Assembly (NCBI GenBank): GCA_044375275.1 | Contig: JBILMZ010000043.1 | Span: 1-18,831, forward strand | DNA length: 18,831 nucleotides | Reading direction: 5' to 3' | Source: SZUA-430 sp044375275 | Lineage (GTDB): Bacteria; Pseudomonadota; Alphaproteobacteria; Micropepsales; Micropepsaceae | In this document: positions 7,870-15,181 of the stretch, in pieces | Position numbering within the stretch: the stretch's first letter is position 1 | How the letters are laid out: each line of letters begins with the position of its first letter | The notes under the pieces: generated by a model | Seen by the model: the letters and a program-made list of their open reading frames with translations, nothing else | The model's database searches: none | What the model was told of the DNA's origin: nothing | Translations under genes and position numbers: made by a program

Positions 7870-9087
7870 ATGAAACTGAAGTTGATAGCTCCGGCAGCAC
7901 TGGCATTGACCAGCCTTTTGCTTGCTACCCAGCCCGCGATGGCTCGCCCTGGAATGCCGGACCATGACGCCAATCCTCCAGGCCCGCGAGGCGGTCCCGG
8001 CACCAATTGGGAAAACCCGCCAGGACCTCGCGGAGGCCCGGGGGCGTCCCCGGACCGCCGCGGGCGTGACCGGGACGGCAATCCACCTGGGCCACGCGGT
8101 GGTCCCGGGACGAACTGGGAAAACCCGCCCGGCCCCCGCGGAGGCCCGGGCGCATCACCGGATCGTCGCTGGCGCGACCGTGACGGCAATCCGCCAGGGC
8201 CACGCGGTGGTCCCGGGACGAACTGGGAGAACCCGCCTGGGCCACGCGGCGGACCCGGAGCTTCTCCGGATCGACGCTGGCGCGACCGTGACGACAATCC
8301 TCCCGGACCTCGCGGCGGCCCCGGCACGAACTGGGAGAACCCGCCCGGGCCACGCGGCGGACCCGGAGCTTCTCCGGATCGACGCTGGCGCGACCGTGAC
8401 GACAATCCTCCCGGACCTCGCGGCGGCCCCGGCACGAACTGGGAGAACCCGCCTGGGCCACGCGGCGGACCCGGAGCTTCTCCGGATCGACGCTGGCGCG
8501 ACCGTGACGACAATCCTCCCGGACCTCGCGGCGGCCCCGGCACGAACTGGGAGAACCCGCCCGGGCCACGCGGAGGACCCGGAGCTTCTCCGGATCGTCG
8601 CTGGCGCGACCGGGATGACAATCCTCCCGGACCCCGTGGCGGACCAGGCACAAATTGGGAAAACCCACCGGGCCCGCGCGGCGGACCGGGGGCATCTCCT
8701 GATCGCCGCTGGCATGACAGCGATGATCGCTGGCGTGACCGGGATCATCGTTGGCGAGACCGCGACCACCGTTGGCGTGACCGCGACCGCTGGAGAGACG
8801 CACCGCGTCATCCGCGCTGGCGTTCAAGCCACCACTATGACGGCCGTTACTGGTATCCGCACTGGTACAACAACGGCTGGGACGATAGCTGGCGCTGGTA
8901 CGTGACCTTGCGCTTCTACGACGACGCCTATTGGTGGTACTACGACGATGCGTGGTGGTTCTGGGACCAGAGAGGTTTCTGCTGGCGCTCAGGTCATCCA
9001 CGCTGGCACAACCGTCACGGCTATCGGTGGGATGACCGCCACTGGCCGCGGCACTGGGCAGGCTATCACTGGCGCTTCTGCTGGTAG
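7870..9087 (+). CDS. Exported Pro/Gly-Trp/Arg repeat protein with aromatic-histidine tail, unknown function
   Basis: A 405-residue protein I do not recognise. ATG 7870 is chosen because GGAAGG lies six bases upstream and it yields a clean Sec signal peptide (about 1-25: two Lys, a hydrophobic core and ATQPAMA before the mature RPGMP). Residues 35-286 are seven 36-residue repeats. Each holds two copies of NPPGPRGGPG, the first followed by TNWE and the second by ASPDRRWRDRD plus D or G. PPG-PRG-GPG are three collagen-like x-x-Gly triads, too short to form a stable triple helix by themselves. Residues 287-310 are RWRDRDH-type heptads. The tail (311-405) has 18 Trp, 11 Tyr, 10 His and 2 Cys (both in FCW) in 95 residues. 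There is no membrane anchor after the signal peptide. It is probably periplasmic, surface or secreted and largely disordered; a structural, adhesive or metal-binding role is a guess. The gene has its own terminator. Confidence 0.8.
   Translation: MKLKLIAPAALALTSLLLATQPAMARPGMPDHDANPPGPRGGPGTNWENPPGPRGGPGASPDRRGRDRDGNPPGPRGGPGTNWENPPGPRGGPGASPDRRWRDRDGNPPGPRGGPGTNWENPPGPRGGPGASPDRRWRDRDDNPPGPRGGPGTNWENPPGPRGGPGASPDRRWRDRDDNPPGPRGGPGTNWENPPGPRGGPGASPDRRWRDRDDNPPGPRGGPGTNWENPPGPRGGPGASPDRRWRDRDDNPPGPRGGPGTNWENPPGPRGGPGASPDRRWHDSDDRWRDRDHRWRDRDHRWRDRDRWRDAPRHPRWRSSHHYDGRYWYPHWYNNGWDDSWRWYVTLRFYDDAYWWYYDDAWWFWDQRGFCWRSGHPRWHNRHGYRWDDRHWPRHWAGYHWRFCW
7972..8727. repeat. Seven tandem 108-bp units inside the repeat-protein gene
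   Basis: Units start at 7972, 8080, 8188, 8296, 8404, 8512 and 8620, each exactly 108 bases (36 codons), with a half-period echo because each unit contains two NPPGPRGGPG blocks. Units 4 and 5 differ at a single base by my reading, and unit 6 differs from unit 4 at four. Units 1, 2 and 7 are more diverged. Unit 3 begins like unit 2 and ends like unit 5. Confidence 0.95.
8728..8799. repeat. Short 21-bp heptad array (RWRDRDH)
   Basis: Following the last 108-base unit, two full 21-base units (8728-8748 and 8749-8769), a third lacking its last codon (8770-8787) and a final RWRD (8788-8799) encode RWRDRDH-type heptads. They look like an expansion of the linker end (RRWRDRD) of the long repeat. 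Confidence 0.85.
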
Positions 9088-9184
9088 AGGCTGAAACCTG
9101 CAGTTCGAACGAGGGTCGGTGTCGAAAGATGCCGGCCCTTTCTCGTTTCGTGTTTCGCCAGGTCGCGGCGACAAACACAAAAAG

Positions 9185-9210
9185 AAAAAGCGGGAGGGCG
9201 CCCGCTTTTT
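9185..9210 (+). terminator. Intrinsic terminator after the repeat-protein gene
   Basis: Perfect inverted repeat aaaaagcggg (9185-9194) and cccgcttttt (9201-9210) with a six-base loop, about 98 bases after the repeat-protein stop. The T run works for the + strand gene; the A run on the other side means it could also act on the minus strand. Confidence 0.85.
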
Positions 9211-9241
9211 CAACAGTAGAGGCAAGTAGTAGGGAGGATGC

Positions 9242-9256
9242 TCACACGTGGTGTGA
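9242..9256. promoter_or_regulatory. Compact palindrome TCACAC-GTG-GTGTGA
   Basis: Six-base arms around a GTG centre form a near-complete palindrome between the two terminators of the 9088-9395 gap. A second small inverted repeat (tgatctc 9311-9317 and gagatca 9330-9336) follows. No gene or promoter is recognisable nearby, so the function, if any, is unknown. Confidence 0.3.
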
Positions 9257-9340
9257 ACGAGAGGAAATTAACCCTGCCCATCCTCTGCTTCAAATGAATT
9301 GTTTATGAAATGATCTCTTCAATATCTTTGAGATCAACAA

Positions 9341-9370
9341 ACAAAAAGCGGGCGACCGAAGCCGCCCGCT
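9341..9370 (-). terminator. Intrinsic terminator of the TonB-dependent receptor gene (UUCG loop)
   Basis: On the minus strand, agcgggcggc pairs with gtcgcccgct (one G-U pair) around a UUCG tetraloop closed by C-G, followed by a TTTTTGTTTGTTG tract. It lies 25 bases after the receptor stop and is a textbook Rho-independent terminator in that direction. Confidence 0.93.
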
Positions 9371-9395
9371 CTGTACTCCATTGCATCAGTCCAGT

Positions 9396-11936
9396 TTAGA
9401 ATTTGGTCTTCAGCTGGATCTGGAAGGTCTGCGGTGAACCGATCTGGTATCGCACAGTCTGGGCAGCCTTGTTGACGACACCGACGCCTGGATCCACGTC
9501 GATGACTGTCGCGTTTTGTTGGGTTCCAATGTTCCCGAGGTAGTCTTCGTCGAGCAGGTTTGTTGCGTTCATCTGAAGCAACATGTTCCCAAGGCCGATC
9601 ATGTTGAGGTCGATCTGAAGGTCGCCATCAACCGTGACGTAGGCGTCGGCAATCTCGTCGTTGACATCCGTCGACCAGCGATCACCCACATATTTTCCCT
9701 GAAGGCCGACGCGCACAAATTCGTCAACCTCATAAACGCCACGTAGAGATGCAGTCCATTCTGGCGTTTCAACGACTTCCTTGCCCTTCGTCGGCAGGAA
9801 TGTAGTCGCGGAGAGCGGAATGTCGTCGTTCACTTCCGAGCTGTTGTAGGACGTCGATGCGTAGACAAAGAACGTATCCGTCGCCTTCCAGCCGATTTCG
9901 GCATCAATCCCCTGCAGGGTAACGGAACCGATATTGCGGTCGACCGTCACGCCCAGATCAGGGTCGAACGAGCTGACGATGCGGTTTTCGAAGGTGTTGT
10001 GCCAAAGCGAGACCGAAGCCGTCACATCGTCGCCCTGGAAGCGGTAACCGACGTCGAAGGACTGGGTCTTCTCAGGAGCAACTGCCAGCGAAACGACAGT
10101 ATCGATACCAGCTGACTCGGTCGTCGTGCCGGTGCTGATGCCGAACGTGTAGAGGTTGTCCGTGCGGGGGGCCGAGAAGCCTTCCGCGTAGCTTGCAAAG
10201 ACGATGTTGTTTTCGTCCAGGTCATAGCTGACACCAACGTTGGGCAGAAGCGCGTCATACTCAAAGGTGGCGGTCAGCGGGCGGATGAAGTTGGTCGCCC
10301 CGCCGCCGGCCAGTGTTCCAATCCCATCGCCATCTGCGTCAGTGAAGGCTTCTTCCGTGCAGCGAACGTTCGAGCTGCCAACCTGTGAATAGCAATACTG
10401 GTTCAGGTCGCGAGAGAAATACGGTGCACGAACACCGACATCGATAAGGAGTGCATCATCGAGGAAGCGGCCAGTATAGCTGGCAGAGACCTGATTGAGG
10501 ATTGCCTTAGAAAGGCGATCACGGTTTTGAAGCAGCCTGTCGTCGGCCGTGTTCGGCAGTCCGTCAAGACCGAGGGTCATGATCCCGGCCGCCCGCTTGT
10601 CCAGGCCGCCGAAGATGTCGACGGGATTACCATTGGGATCCAGCTTTCCCCAAGCAGCGGTCTGGCGGTGGCGACCATGATCGCCCGTGTAGGACACGCG
10701 CAACGTGTCGCTGTCACTGAAATCCCAGATCAGCGAGGTTGAGACGCCATAACGGCTGGTGTTGGTGTTGTTCGGATTATAGAGACGCACGCTATCCAGT
10801 GTGTCGCCGTCACCGTTCAGGTCGACGCCTGCTCCAACGACGCCCGGGCGCAGCCGGCGATCGGATTCGCTGAAGGTGTTCGTGCCGCCGCCATTCGCCT
10901 TCACATATTGCCAGGACGGATCGATGGTCAGGCGCACGTCGTCGCTAAGCTGGAGGTTGGCCTGTGCGCGAATGTTTCCGGTATTCGAAGGATTGATGCG
11001 CAGGTTGAAGAAGTTTGTGCAGCTTGACGGATTGAGAATGTTCTCGGTGCCGCCGGCATTGGGTGACGCGCCGTCATTGTCGACAACACCGTTGTTGGGT
11101 GCATCGCGCGTACAGGTCGTGAAGTTGTCGTAGTCCCGGCCGAACGACGAAATTTCTCCCAGCGACAGTGTTCTGTAGAAGTTGTTTCTGTTTTCGTTGT
11201 AGTGGCCGATGAGCGAGATGAAGCTGGACTCGCCAAGCACCTGGTAGATGCGAGCGTTGCCCTGGGTCTTTTGCAGCTGCCCCGGACCCTTGAACTTGTC
11301 GTATTCCTGGAAGGAAACGCCACCGAACGCGCTGACGCCGCGATACTCGCCGCTGTCAACCACGAGGGCATAGCGTTCATAGTCGAAGGAGCCTGCTGCG
11401 GCGTTTACAGACAATGTCAGGTCCTTGTACGGCCGGCGTGTGACCACATTGACCGTGCCGCCTGTCGCCGAAGCGGTCGGGCTGTCGACGTCCGTCGTGC
11501 CAGTGTTGACCGTCACGCGTGTGAGGTACTCGGGATCGATCATCTGGTTGGTGAAGATGGCGTAGTTTCCGGTATCGTTGAGCGGAATGCCGTCAACGGT
11601 CAGAGAAACGCGGTTGCCATCGAAGCCGCGGATGCGGACGTTTCCACCGCTCGAACCGTAGGGATCGCTGTTGGTGAAGCTCACGCCTGGCAACAGGTTG
11701 ATGCTGTTGAAGACGGTCTGTCCTGCGCCCTGGCTGTCAAGATATTCGCTGGTCACCGTGGAGCGCGTCTTGGGACGGCTTTCCTTTACGATCACGCCGC
11801 CCTTTCCGCCGCGTTCGCCGGTGACGGTGACTTTTTCAACTTCCTGAGTACCAGTGGACTGCGCCAGGGCAGTCGTCGTGTAGCCAGCCATAAGGGCGGC
11901 CACAGCGGCTCCGCCCAACAAGTGAGACAATTTCAT
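9396..11936 (-). CDS. TonB-dependent outer-membrane receptor
   Basis: An 846-residue outer-membrane active transporter. It has a Sec signal peptide (about 1-25, ending TTALA before QSTG), a TonB-box-like segment EVEKVTVTG (32-40), a plug domain (about 55-168, including NLLPGVSF, VRIRGFDGNRV, LTVDGIPLND and ATGGTVNVVTRRP) and a 22-strand-type barrel ending in the terminal Phe of QLKTKF. ATG 11936 was chosen because GAGGGG lies eight bases upstream; a GTG at 11945 would be too close to that Shine-Dalgarno. Extracellular loops contain EF-hand-like acidic loops (DLNGDGDTLD at 372-381, DADGDGIGTL at 533-542) and four Cys (275, 306, 515, 526) that could form loop disulfides. The substrate is unknown. 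Its divergent neighbour is a PhoD phosphatase and the shared upstream region carries PhoB-like half-sites, so phosphate or an organophosphate is the best guess. Confidence 0.93.
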   Translation of the reverse strand: MKLSHLLGGAAVAALMAGYTTTALAQSTGTQEVEKVTVTGERGGKGGVIVKESRPKTRSTVTSEYLDSQGAGQTVFNSINLLPGVSFTNSDPYGSSGGNVRIRGFDGNRVSLTVDGIPLNDTGNYAIFTNQMIDPEYLTRVTVNTGTTDVDSPTASATGGTVNVVTRRPYKDLTLSVNAAAGSFDYERYALVVDSGEYRGVSAFGGVSFQEYDKFKGPGQLQKTQGNARIYQVLGESSFISLIGHYNENRNNFYRTLSLGEISSFGRDYDNFTTCTRDAPNNGVVDNDGASPNAGGTENILNPSSCTNFFNLRINPSNTGNIRAQANLQLSDDVRLTIDPSWQYVKANGGGTNTFSESDRRLRPGVVGAGVDLNGDGDTLDSVRLYNPNNTNTSRYGVSTSLIWDFSDSDTLRVSYTGDHGRHRQTAAWGKLDPNGNPVDIFGGLDKRAAGIMTLGLDGLPNTADDRLLQNRDRLSKAILNQVSASYTGRFLDDALLIDVGVRAPYFSRDLNQYCYSQVGSSNVRCTEEAFTDADGDGIGTLAGGGATNFIRPLTATFEYDALLPNVGVSYDLDENNIVFASYAEGFSAPRTDNLYTFGISTGTTTESAGIDTVVSLAVAPEKTQSFDVGYRFQGDDVTASVSLWHNTFENRIVSSFDPDLGVTVDRNIGSVTLQGIDAEIGWKATDTFFVYASTSYNSSEVNDDIPLSATTFLPTKGKEVVETPEWTASLRGVYEVDEFVRVGLQGKYVGDRWSTDVNDEIADAYVTVDGDLQIDLNMIGLGNMLLQMNATNLLDEDYLGNIGTQQNATVIDVDPGVGVVNKAAQTVRYQIGSPQTFQIQLKTKF

Positions 11937-12108
11937 TTCACACACCCCTCAGTTGTATTCCAAAGGCCCGATGAGCGAGCCGTTGACCCCAAAACAGACG
12001 AGAGGCGTCCGCTTCGTCGTGAGACGAATCCAGCACGTGAAATGAAGGCCCCTCTGGCAAATGAAGCGAGACGCTCCGTTTGCCCCCGGTGGCAATCCAA
12101 CATCCAAG

Positions 12109-12137
12109 TGTGAAGACTGAGTGACGTGTTTGTGACG
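12109..12137 (-). promoter_or_regulatory. Candidate tandem Pho box (PhoB-binding array)
   Basis: Read on the minus strand, three 7-base half-sites TCGTCAC, ACGTCAC and TCTTCAC are separated by exactly four bases (AAAC, TCAG), giving the 11-bp period of Pho boxes (consensus CTGTCAT repeats). The GTCA core matches in two sites and three of four bases match in the third. They point toward the TonB-dependent receptor, about 170 bases from its ATG. I see no clear -10 downstream. A fourth half-site, a full CTGTCAC, lies at 12224-12230 on the same strand. Confidence 0.5.
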
Positions 12138-12221
12138 ACGGAAAGCTTGTCGCATGACGGGTTGTGAAAAACCTGCGGCGGCGAGCAGAACGACAAAGCG
12201 GGGTAGCAACCACGCCACAGT

Positions 12222-12250
12222 TTGTGACAGAAATTTTAAATTTGAATCAT
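12222..12250 (+). promoter_or_regulatory. Possible weak promoter for the phosphatase gene
   Basis: TTGTGA (12222-12227) and AATCAT (12245-12250) with 17 bases between them match four of six positions each of the -35 and -10 consensus, in the only markedly AT-rich stretch before the phosphatase. A small hairpin GTTGA/TCAAC (12264-12278) follows in the leader. Tentative. Confidence 0.25.
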
Positions 12251-12324
12251 CGGTCCGATCCGCGTTGAAAATCTCAACCCGCTGCGTTCATGTGCCTTCG
12301 GGTTTGTAAGGTGGGACGAAGACC

Positions 12325-13902
12325 ATGCAGAAAAATCAACAGACGCGACGCCAATTGATGAAGCGCGCCCTGTCGCTGGCGGGCGTCTCAATCGCCAGCG
12401 CTTACCTGAATGCATGCACGTCAACCCCATTATCTGCACGACGGATCATGTTTCACCCGTTTGGCATTGGGGTAGCGAGCGGGGATCCGGTCTCGGATGG
12501 CTTTGTGATCTGGACGCGGCTTACACCCCAGGGTGCCATTACGGATGACGTGGCCGAGACCCTGGACGTGGTGTGGGAAGTGGCGACTGATGAAAAAATG
12601 GGCAACGTTGTCCAGTCGGGCACGGTACAGGCCTTACCCGCGCTCGGACATGCGGTCCACGTAGAGGTCAGGGGCCTCCCCGCCGGCCGCCCCTATTGGT
12701 ATCGCTTTCGGCTTCCGATGGGTGACGCGAGCACAACGGGGAGGGCATGGACTGCGCCCGTGCTCGGATCGGCACTCGAGCGCTTCCGTTTCGCATTTGC
12801 GTCCTGCCAACACTACGAGCAGGGCTACTTCACGGCCTATGATCTGATGGCAAATGACGATGTGGATCTCGTCATGCACCTAGGGGACTACATCTATGAG
12901 TCATCGTGGGGTGACACGGTGCGCAGGCATGATGGCCCCGAGCCCAAGTCACTTCCCGAGTACCGGAACCGCCACGCCCTCTACAAGTCGGACAAGGCAC
13001 TGCAGCGTGCGCACGCACGAACCCCTTGGCTTGTAACCTGGGATGACCATGAGGTTGACAACGACTATCAGGGCCTGGAAAGTGAGGACTATCAGGTGCA
13101 GGCCGAGTTCGTGAAGCGCCGCGCCGCCGCCTATCAGGCCTACTACGAGCACATGCCTCTCAGGCGGGTCGCAAGACCTCGTGGCGACACGATGCAACTG
13201 TTTCAGCGATCCCAGTTTGGCGACCTGATGCAGTTCACAATGATCGACAATCGACAGTATCGTTCACCTGCAGCTTGCCGGACGCCGGAGCGCGGTGGCG
13301 GGCAGGTTGTGTCAGTCACCGCTTGCAAGGAGCTTTTCGAAGAAGAGCGATCCATGCTTGGCAAGGACCAGGAGCGCTGGCTTTCCAGCGCACTGTCCAG
13401 GTCGTCGGCGAAGTGGAACATCATTGGCAACGGTGAAATGTTTTCACGCTTGCGCCAGAAAACAAGCAAGGGAGAGGAAGGTCACTGGACCGATGACTGG
13501 AATGGATACCCGTCTGCGCGCCAGCGCCTGATCAGCACCATTTCCCGAAGCAAGGTTTCCAATCCAGTCTTTGTGACAGGTGACATTCACTCCTTCTGGA
13601 TCAATGACGTGAAGGAAGACTTTGCCCGAGAGCAGAGCGCGACAATTGCGACTGAAATTGTGGGCACATCCATAAGCTCGGCCGGTGTGTCCTATGACAC
13701 ATTCTCTGCACTGCTTCCCCAGAACCCGCATGTTCGCTTCTTTGAGAGCAGGCATAGGGGATATGCACTCTGTACGGCAGGCGCCAACCGCATGGAGGTC
13801 GAACTGAAGACAGTCGACACGGTGCGCGAGCCGGTATCAGGTGGAAAGACCCTGGCCACCTTTGTAATCGAAAGCGGGAAGGCAGGCGCCGTGCGCGCGT
13901 GA
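12325..13902 (+). CDS. phoD: PhoD-type alkaline phosphatase/phosphodiesterase, Tat-exported
   Basis: A 525-residue PhoD-family metallophosphatase, usual length, that releases phosphate from organic mono- and diesters outside the cytoplasm. The N-terminus has a twin-arginine signal (TRRQLMK at 7-13, hydrophobic stretch to about 30). LNAC at 28-31 resembles a lipobox, so it may be a Tat lipoprotein. An N-terminal Fn3-like domain (about 45-145, FGIGVASGDPVSDGFVIWTR) precedes the catalytic domain. Likely metal ligands by comparison with Bacillus PhoD are C161 (FASCQ), D188 and Y191 (HLGDYIYE), the WDDHEVDND cluster (239-247), and D420/H422 in TGDIHSFW. The GNG-E-MF segment near 368-373 differs from the usual GNQVM. 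The stop is three bases from the convergent epimerase stop, leaving no room for a separate terminator. Pho-box-like sites lie upstream. Confidence 0.93.
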   Translation: MQKNQQTRRQLMKRALSLAGVSIASAYLNACTSTPLSARRIMFHPFGIGVASGDPVSDGFVIWTRLTPQGAITDDVAETLDVVWEVATDEKMGNVVQSGTVQALPALGHAVHVEVRGLPAGRPYWYRFRLPMGDASTTGRAWTAPVLGSALERFRFAFASCQHYEQGYFTAYDLMANDDVDLVMHLGDYIYESSWGDTVRRHDGPEPKSLPEYRNRHALYKSDKALQRAHARTPWLVTWDDHEVDNDYQGLESEDYQVQAEFVKRRAAAYQAYYEHMPLRRVARPRGDTMQLFQRSQFGDLMQFTMIDNRQYRSPAACRTPERGGGQVVSVTACKELFEEERSMLGKDQERWLSSALSRSSAKWNIIGNGEMFSRLRQKTSKGEEGHWTDDWNGYPSARQRLISTISRSKVSNPVFVTGDIHSFWINDVKEDFAREQSATIATEIVGTSISSAGVSYDTFSALLPQNPHVRFFESRHRGYALCTAGANRMEVELKTVDTVREPVSGGKTLATFVIESGKAGAVRA

Positions 13903-13905
13903 CCG

Positions 13906-14889
13906 TCAGTTGCTGGGCCAGATGCGATGATAGGTTTTGTACCACTCAACGAACTTTGGGATGCCCTCGGAAATGGGGACCCGGGGTTCAAATCCAAGAT
14001 CACGTCGTGACGCTTCGATGTCGGCATAAGTCCGCTCGACATCGCCCGGCTGCATCGGCTCGAAACGATAGCTGGCTTTCTTTCCCAGCGATGCCTCGAT
14101 CACCGAGATGAAATCGGTCAACTTCTCCGAGCGGTGGTTGCCCAGATTGTAGATGCCGTGACGAGGCTTCGCGGACGGCGCGTGGCTCAGGGCCGCGAGT
14201 ATGCCTCGCACGATGTCATCTATGTACGTGAAGTCCCGCCACATGTTTCCGTCATTGAACACCTTGATGGGTTCGCCCTTGACGATGGCGTCTGTGAAAA
14301 GATAGGCGGCCATGTCCGGTCGGCCCCAAGGTCCGTACACGGTGAAAAAGCGCAAACCCGTGGAGGGCAGGTCGTAAAGGTGGGCGTAGGTGTGGCCGAT
14401 CAGTTCGTCTGCCTTTTTGGTCGCGGCGTAAAGTGAGTTGGGTCTTTCAGTCTCGTCTTCTATCGAAAACGGCAGTTTGGTGTTGCCACCATAGACGGAC
14501 GACGAACTGGCATAGACGAAATGCTCCAGCTGCCTGAAGCTCCTTGCCATCTCGAGCATCACGACCTGTCCCATCACGTTCGACGTGATGTATGTGTAGG
14601 GATCAGTCAGTGAATGCCTCACGCCGGCCTGGGCAGCCAGGTGGACGACATGGGTTATGTCGGGATGCCTTTGTCCCAGGGTCGTCATGGCCTGACGGTC
14701 CGAAATGTCGCCCTCGGCAAACACGAACCCGTGCTTGCCCTGGAGTTGCTGCAGCCGCGCCTGCTTCAGTTTCACGTCATAGTAAGCGTTCATGTTGTCG
14801 ACCCCGACAACCTGGTCGCCACGCGCGAGAAGGGCGCTGGCGACATGAAATCCGATAAAGCCCGCGACGCCGGTCAGAAATACGCGCAT
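13906..14889 (-). CDS. UDP-glucuronate 4-epimerase-like NAD-dependent epimerase
   Basis: A 327-residue extended SDR enzyme, probably converting UDP-glucuronate to UDP-galacturonate for an acidic polysaccharide. The N-terminus is MRVFLTGVAGFIGFHVA (Rossmann G-x-x-G-x-x-G at 7-13), then VDNMNAYYDVKLKQARL, the signature of the LspL/Cap1J group. The catalytic residues are in ASSSSVYG (127-134) and Y154-AAT-K158. FTVYGPWGRPDMA and FNDGNMWRDFTYIDDIV are also characteristic of UDP-uronate epimerases. ATG 14889 was chosen because GGAG lies nine bases upstream; a GTG at 14907 would add six residues. The upstream gene on the same strand that might have fed it, a sugar-nucleotide dehydrogenase at 16525-17210, is broken. 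It converges on phoD with a three-base gap. Confidence 0.88.
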   Translation of the reverse strand: MRVFLTGVAGFIGFHVASALLARGDQVVGVDNMNAYYDVKLKQARLQQLQGKHGFVFAEGDISDRQAMTTLGQRHPDITHVVHLAAQAGVRHSLTDPYTYITSNVMGQVVMLEMARSFRQLEHFVYASSSSVYGGNTKLPFSIEDETERPNSLYAATKKADELIGHTYAHLYDLPSTGLRFFTVYGPWGRPDMAAYLFTDAIVKGEPIKVFNDGNMWRDFTYIDDIVRGILAALSHAPSAKPRHGIYNLGNHRSEKLTDFISVIEASLGKKASYRFEPMQPGDVERTYADIEASRRDLGFEPRVPISEGIPKFVEWYKTYHRIWPSN

Positions 14890-14983
14890 TGAAGCAATAC
14901 TCCACACATTGCAGCCAGAGAACTGCCAGCCTGTACCTCAGCCCCGCCAGCAGGTAAACCGTCGTTTCTGCGAAAATTGCCGT

Positions 14984-15181
14984 CTATTCGTGTCGCAGTG
15001 CTTCGATCGGGTTCAGCCGGGAAGCACGGAGTGCCGGAAAATAGCCGAACACGATGCCCACCATGGCCGAAAACAGGAACGCGATGGCCACTGTGGCGGT
15101 GTCCACGATGAAGGGCACGTTCAGAAGGGACGTGGCAAATGCAGCCACGAGCAACCCCACGACAATTCCCGCTAGGTCGCG
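14984..15181 (-). pseudogene. C-terminal stub of a MacB/FtsX-family ABC transporter permease
   Basis: A 65-codon minus-strand frame with no start of its own ends at TAG 14984-14986. It reads AGIVVGLLVAAFATSLLN, then a hydrophobic helix (TVAIAFLFSAMVGIVFGYFP) and the family C-terminus ALRASRLNPIEALRHE. The ALRASRLxPIEALR ending after a final helix is diagnostic of MacB-type permeases, where it is the cytoplasmic end of the last membrane segment. Upstream of about 15181 the frame continues to a stop near 15265 but loses all resemblance. No other part of the gene is visible: asd begins its coding end at 15266. The fragment is therefore a remnant left by a deletion or insertion. The remaining bases of the 14890-15265 gap show no gene. 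Confidence 0.85.

Noticed and set aside
7972..8727. Regular direct repeats considered as a CRISPR array
   Set aside because: The whole 108-base unit is repeated and coding, with no unique spacers and no cas genes.
7972..8727. Classification of the repeat protein as a bacterial collagen
   Set aside because: Gly triads run for only three in a row and are interrupted by Trp, Arg and Asp linkers, unlike the long Gly-x-y tracts of real collagen-like proteins.
7656..9178. Long open frames on the minus strand (331, 417 and 218 residues) and a 327-residue + frame over the repeat array
   Set aside because: They arise because a GC-rich 108-base repeat keeps every frame open when one is open. They have no signal, Shine-Dalgarno or family resemblance, while the 7870 frame has a clear signal peptide.
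11202..12113. 303-residue + strand frame antisense to the receptor's N-terminus
   Set aside because: No recognisable motif or start signal; the receptor frame on the other strand is unambiguous. The final part crosses the intergenic region but has no support.
14909..15175. Small + strand frame between the epimerase and asd
   Set aside because: The DNA is explained by the MacB permease remnant on the minus strand.
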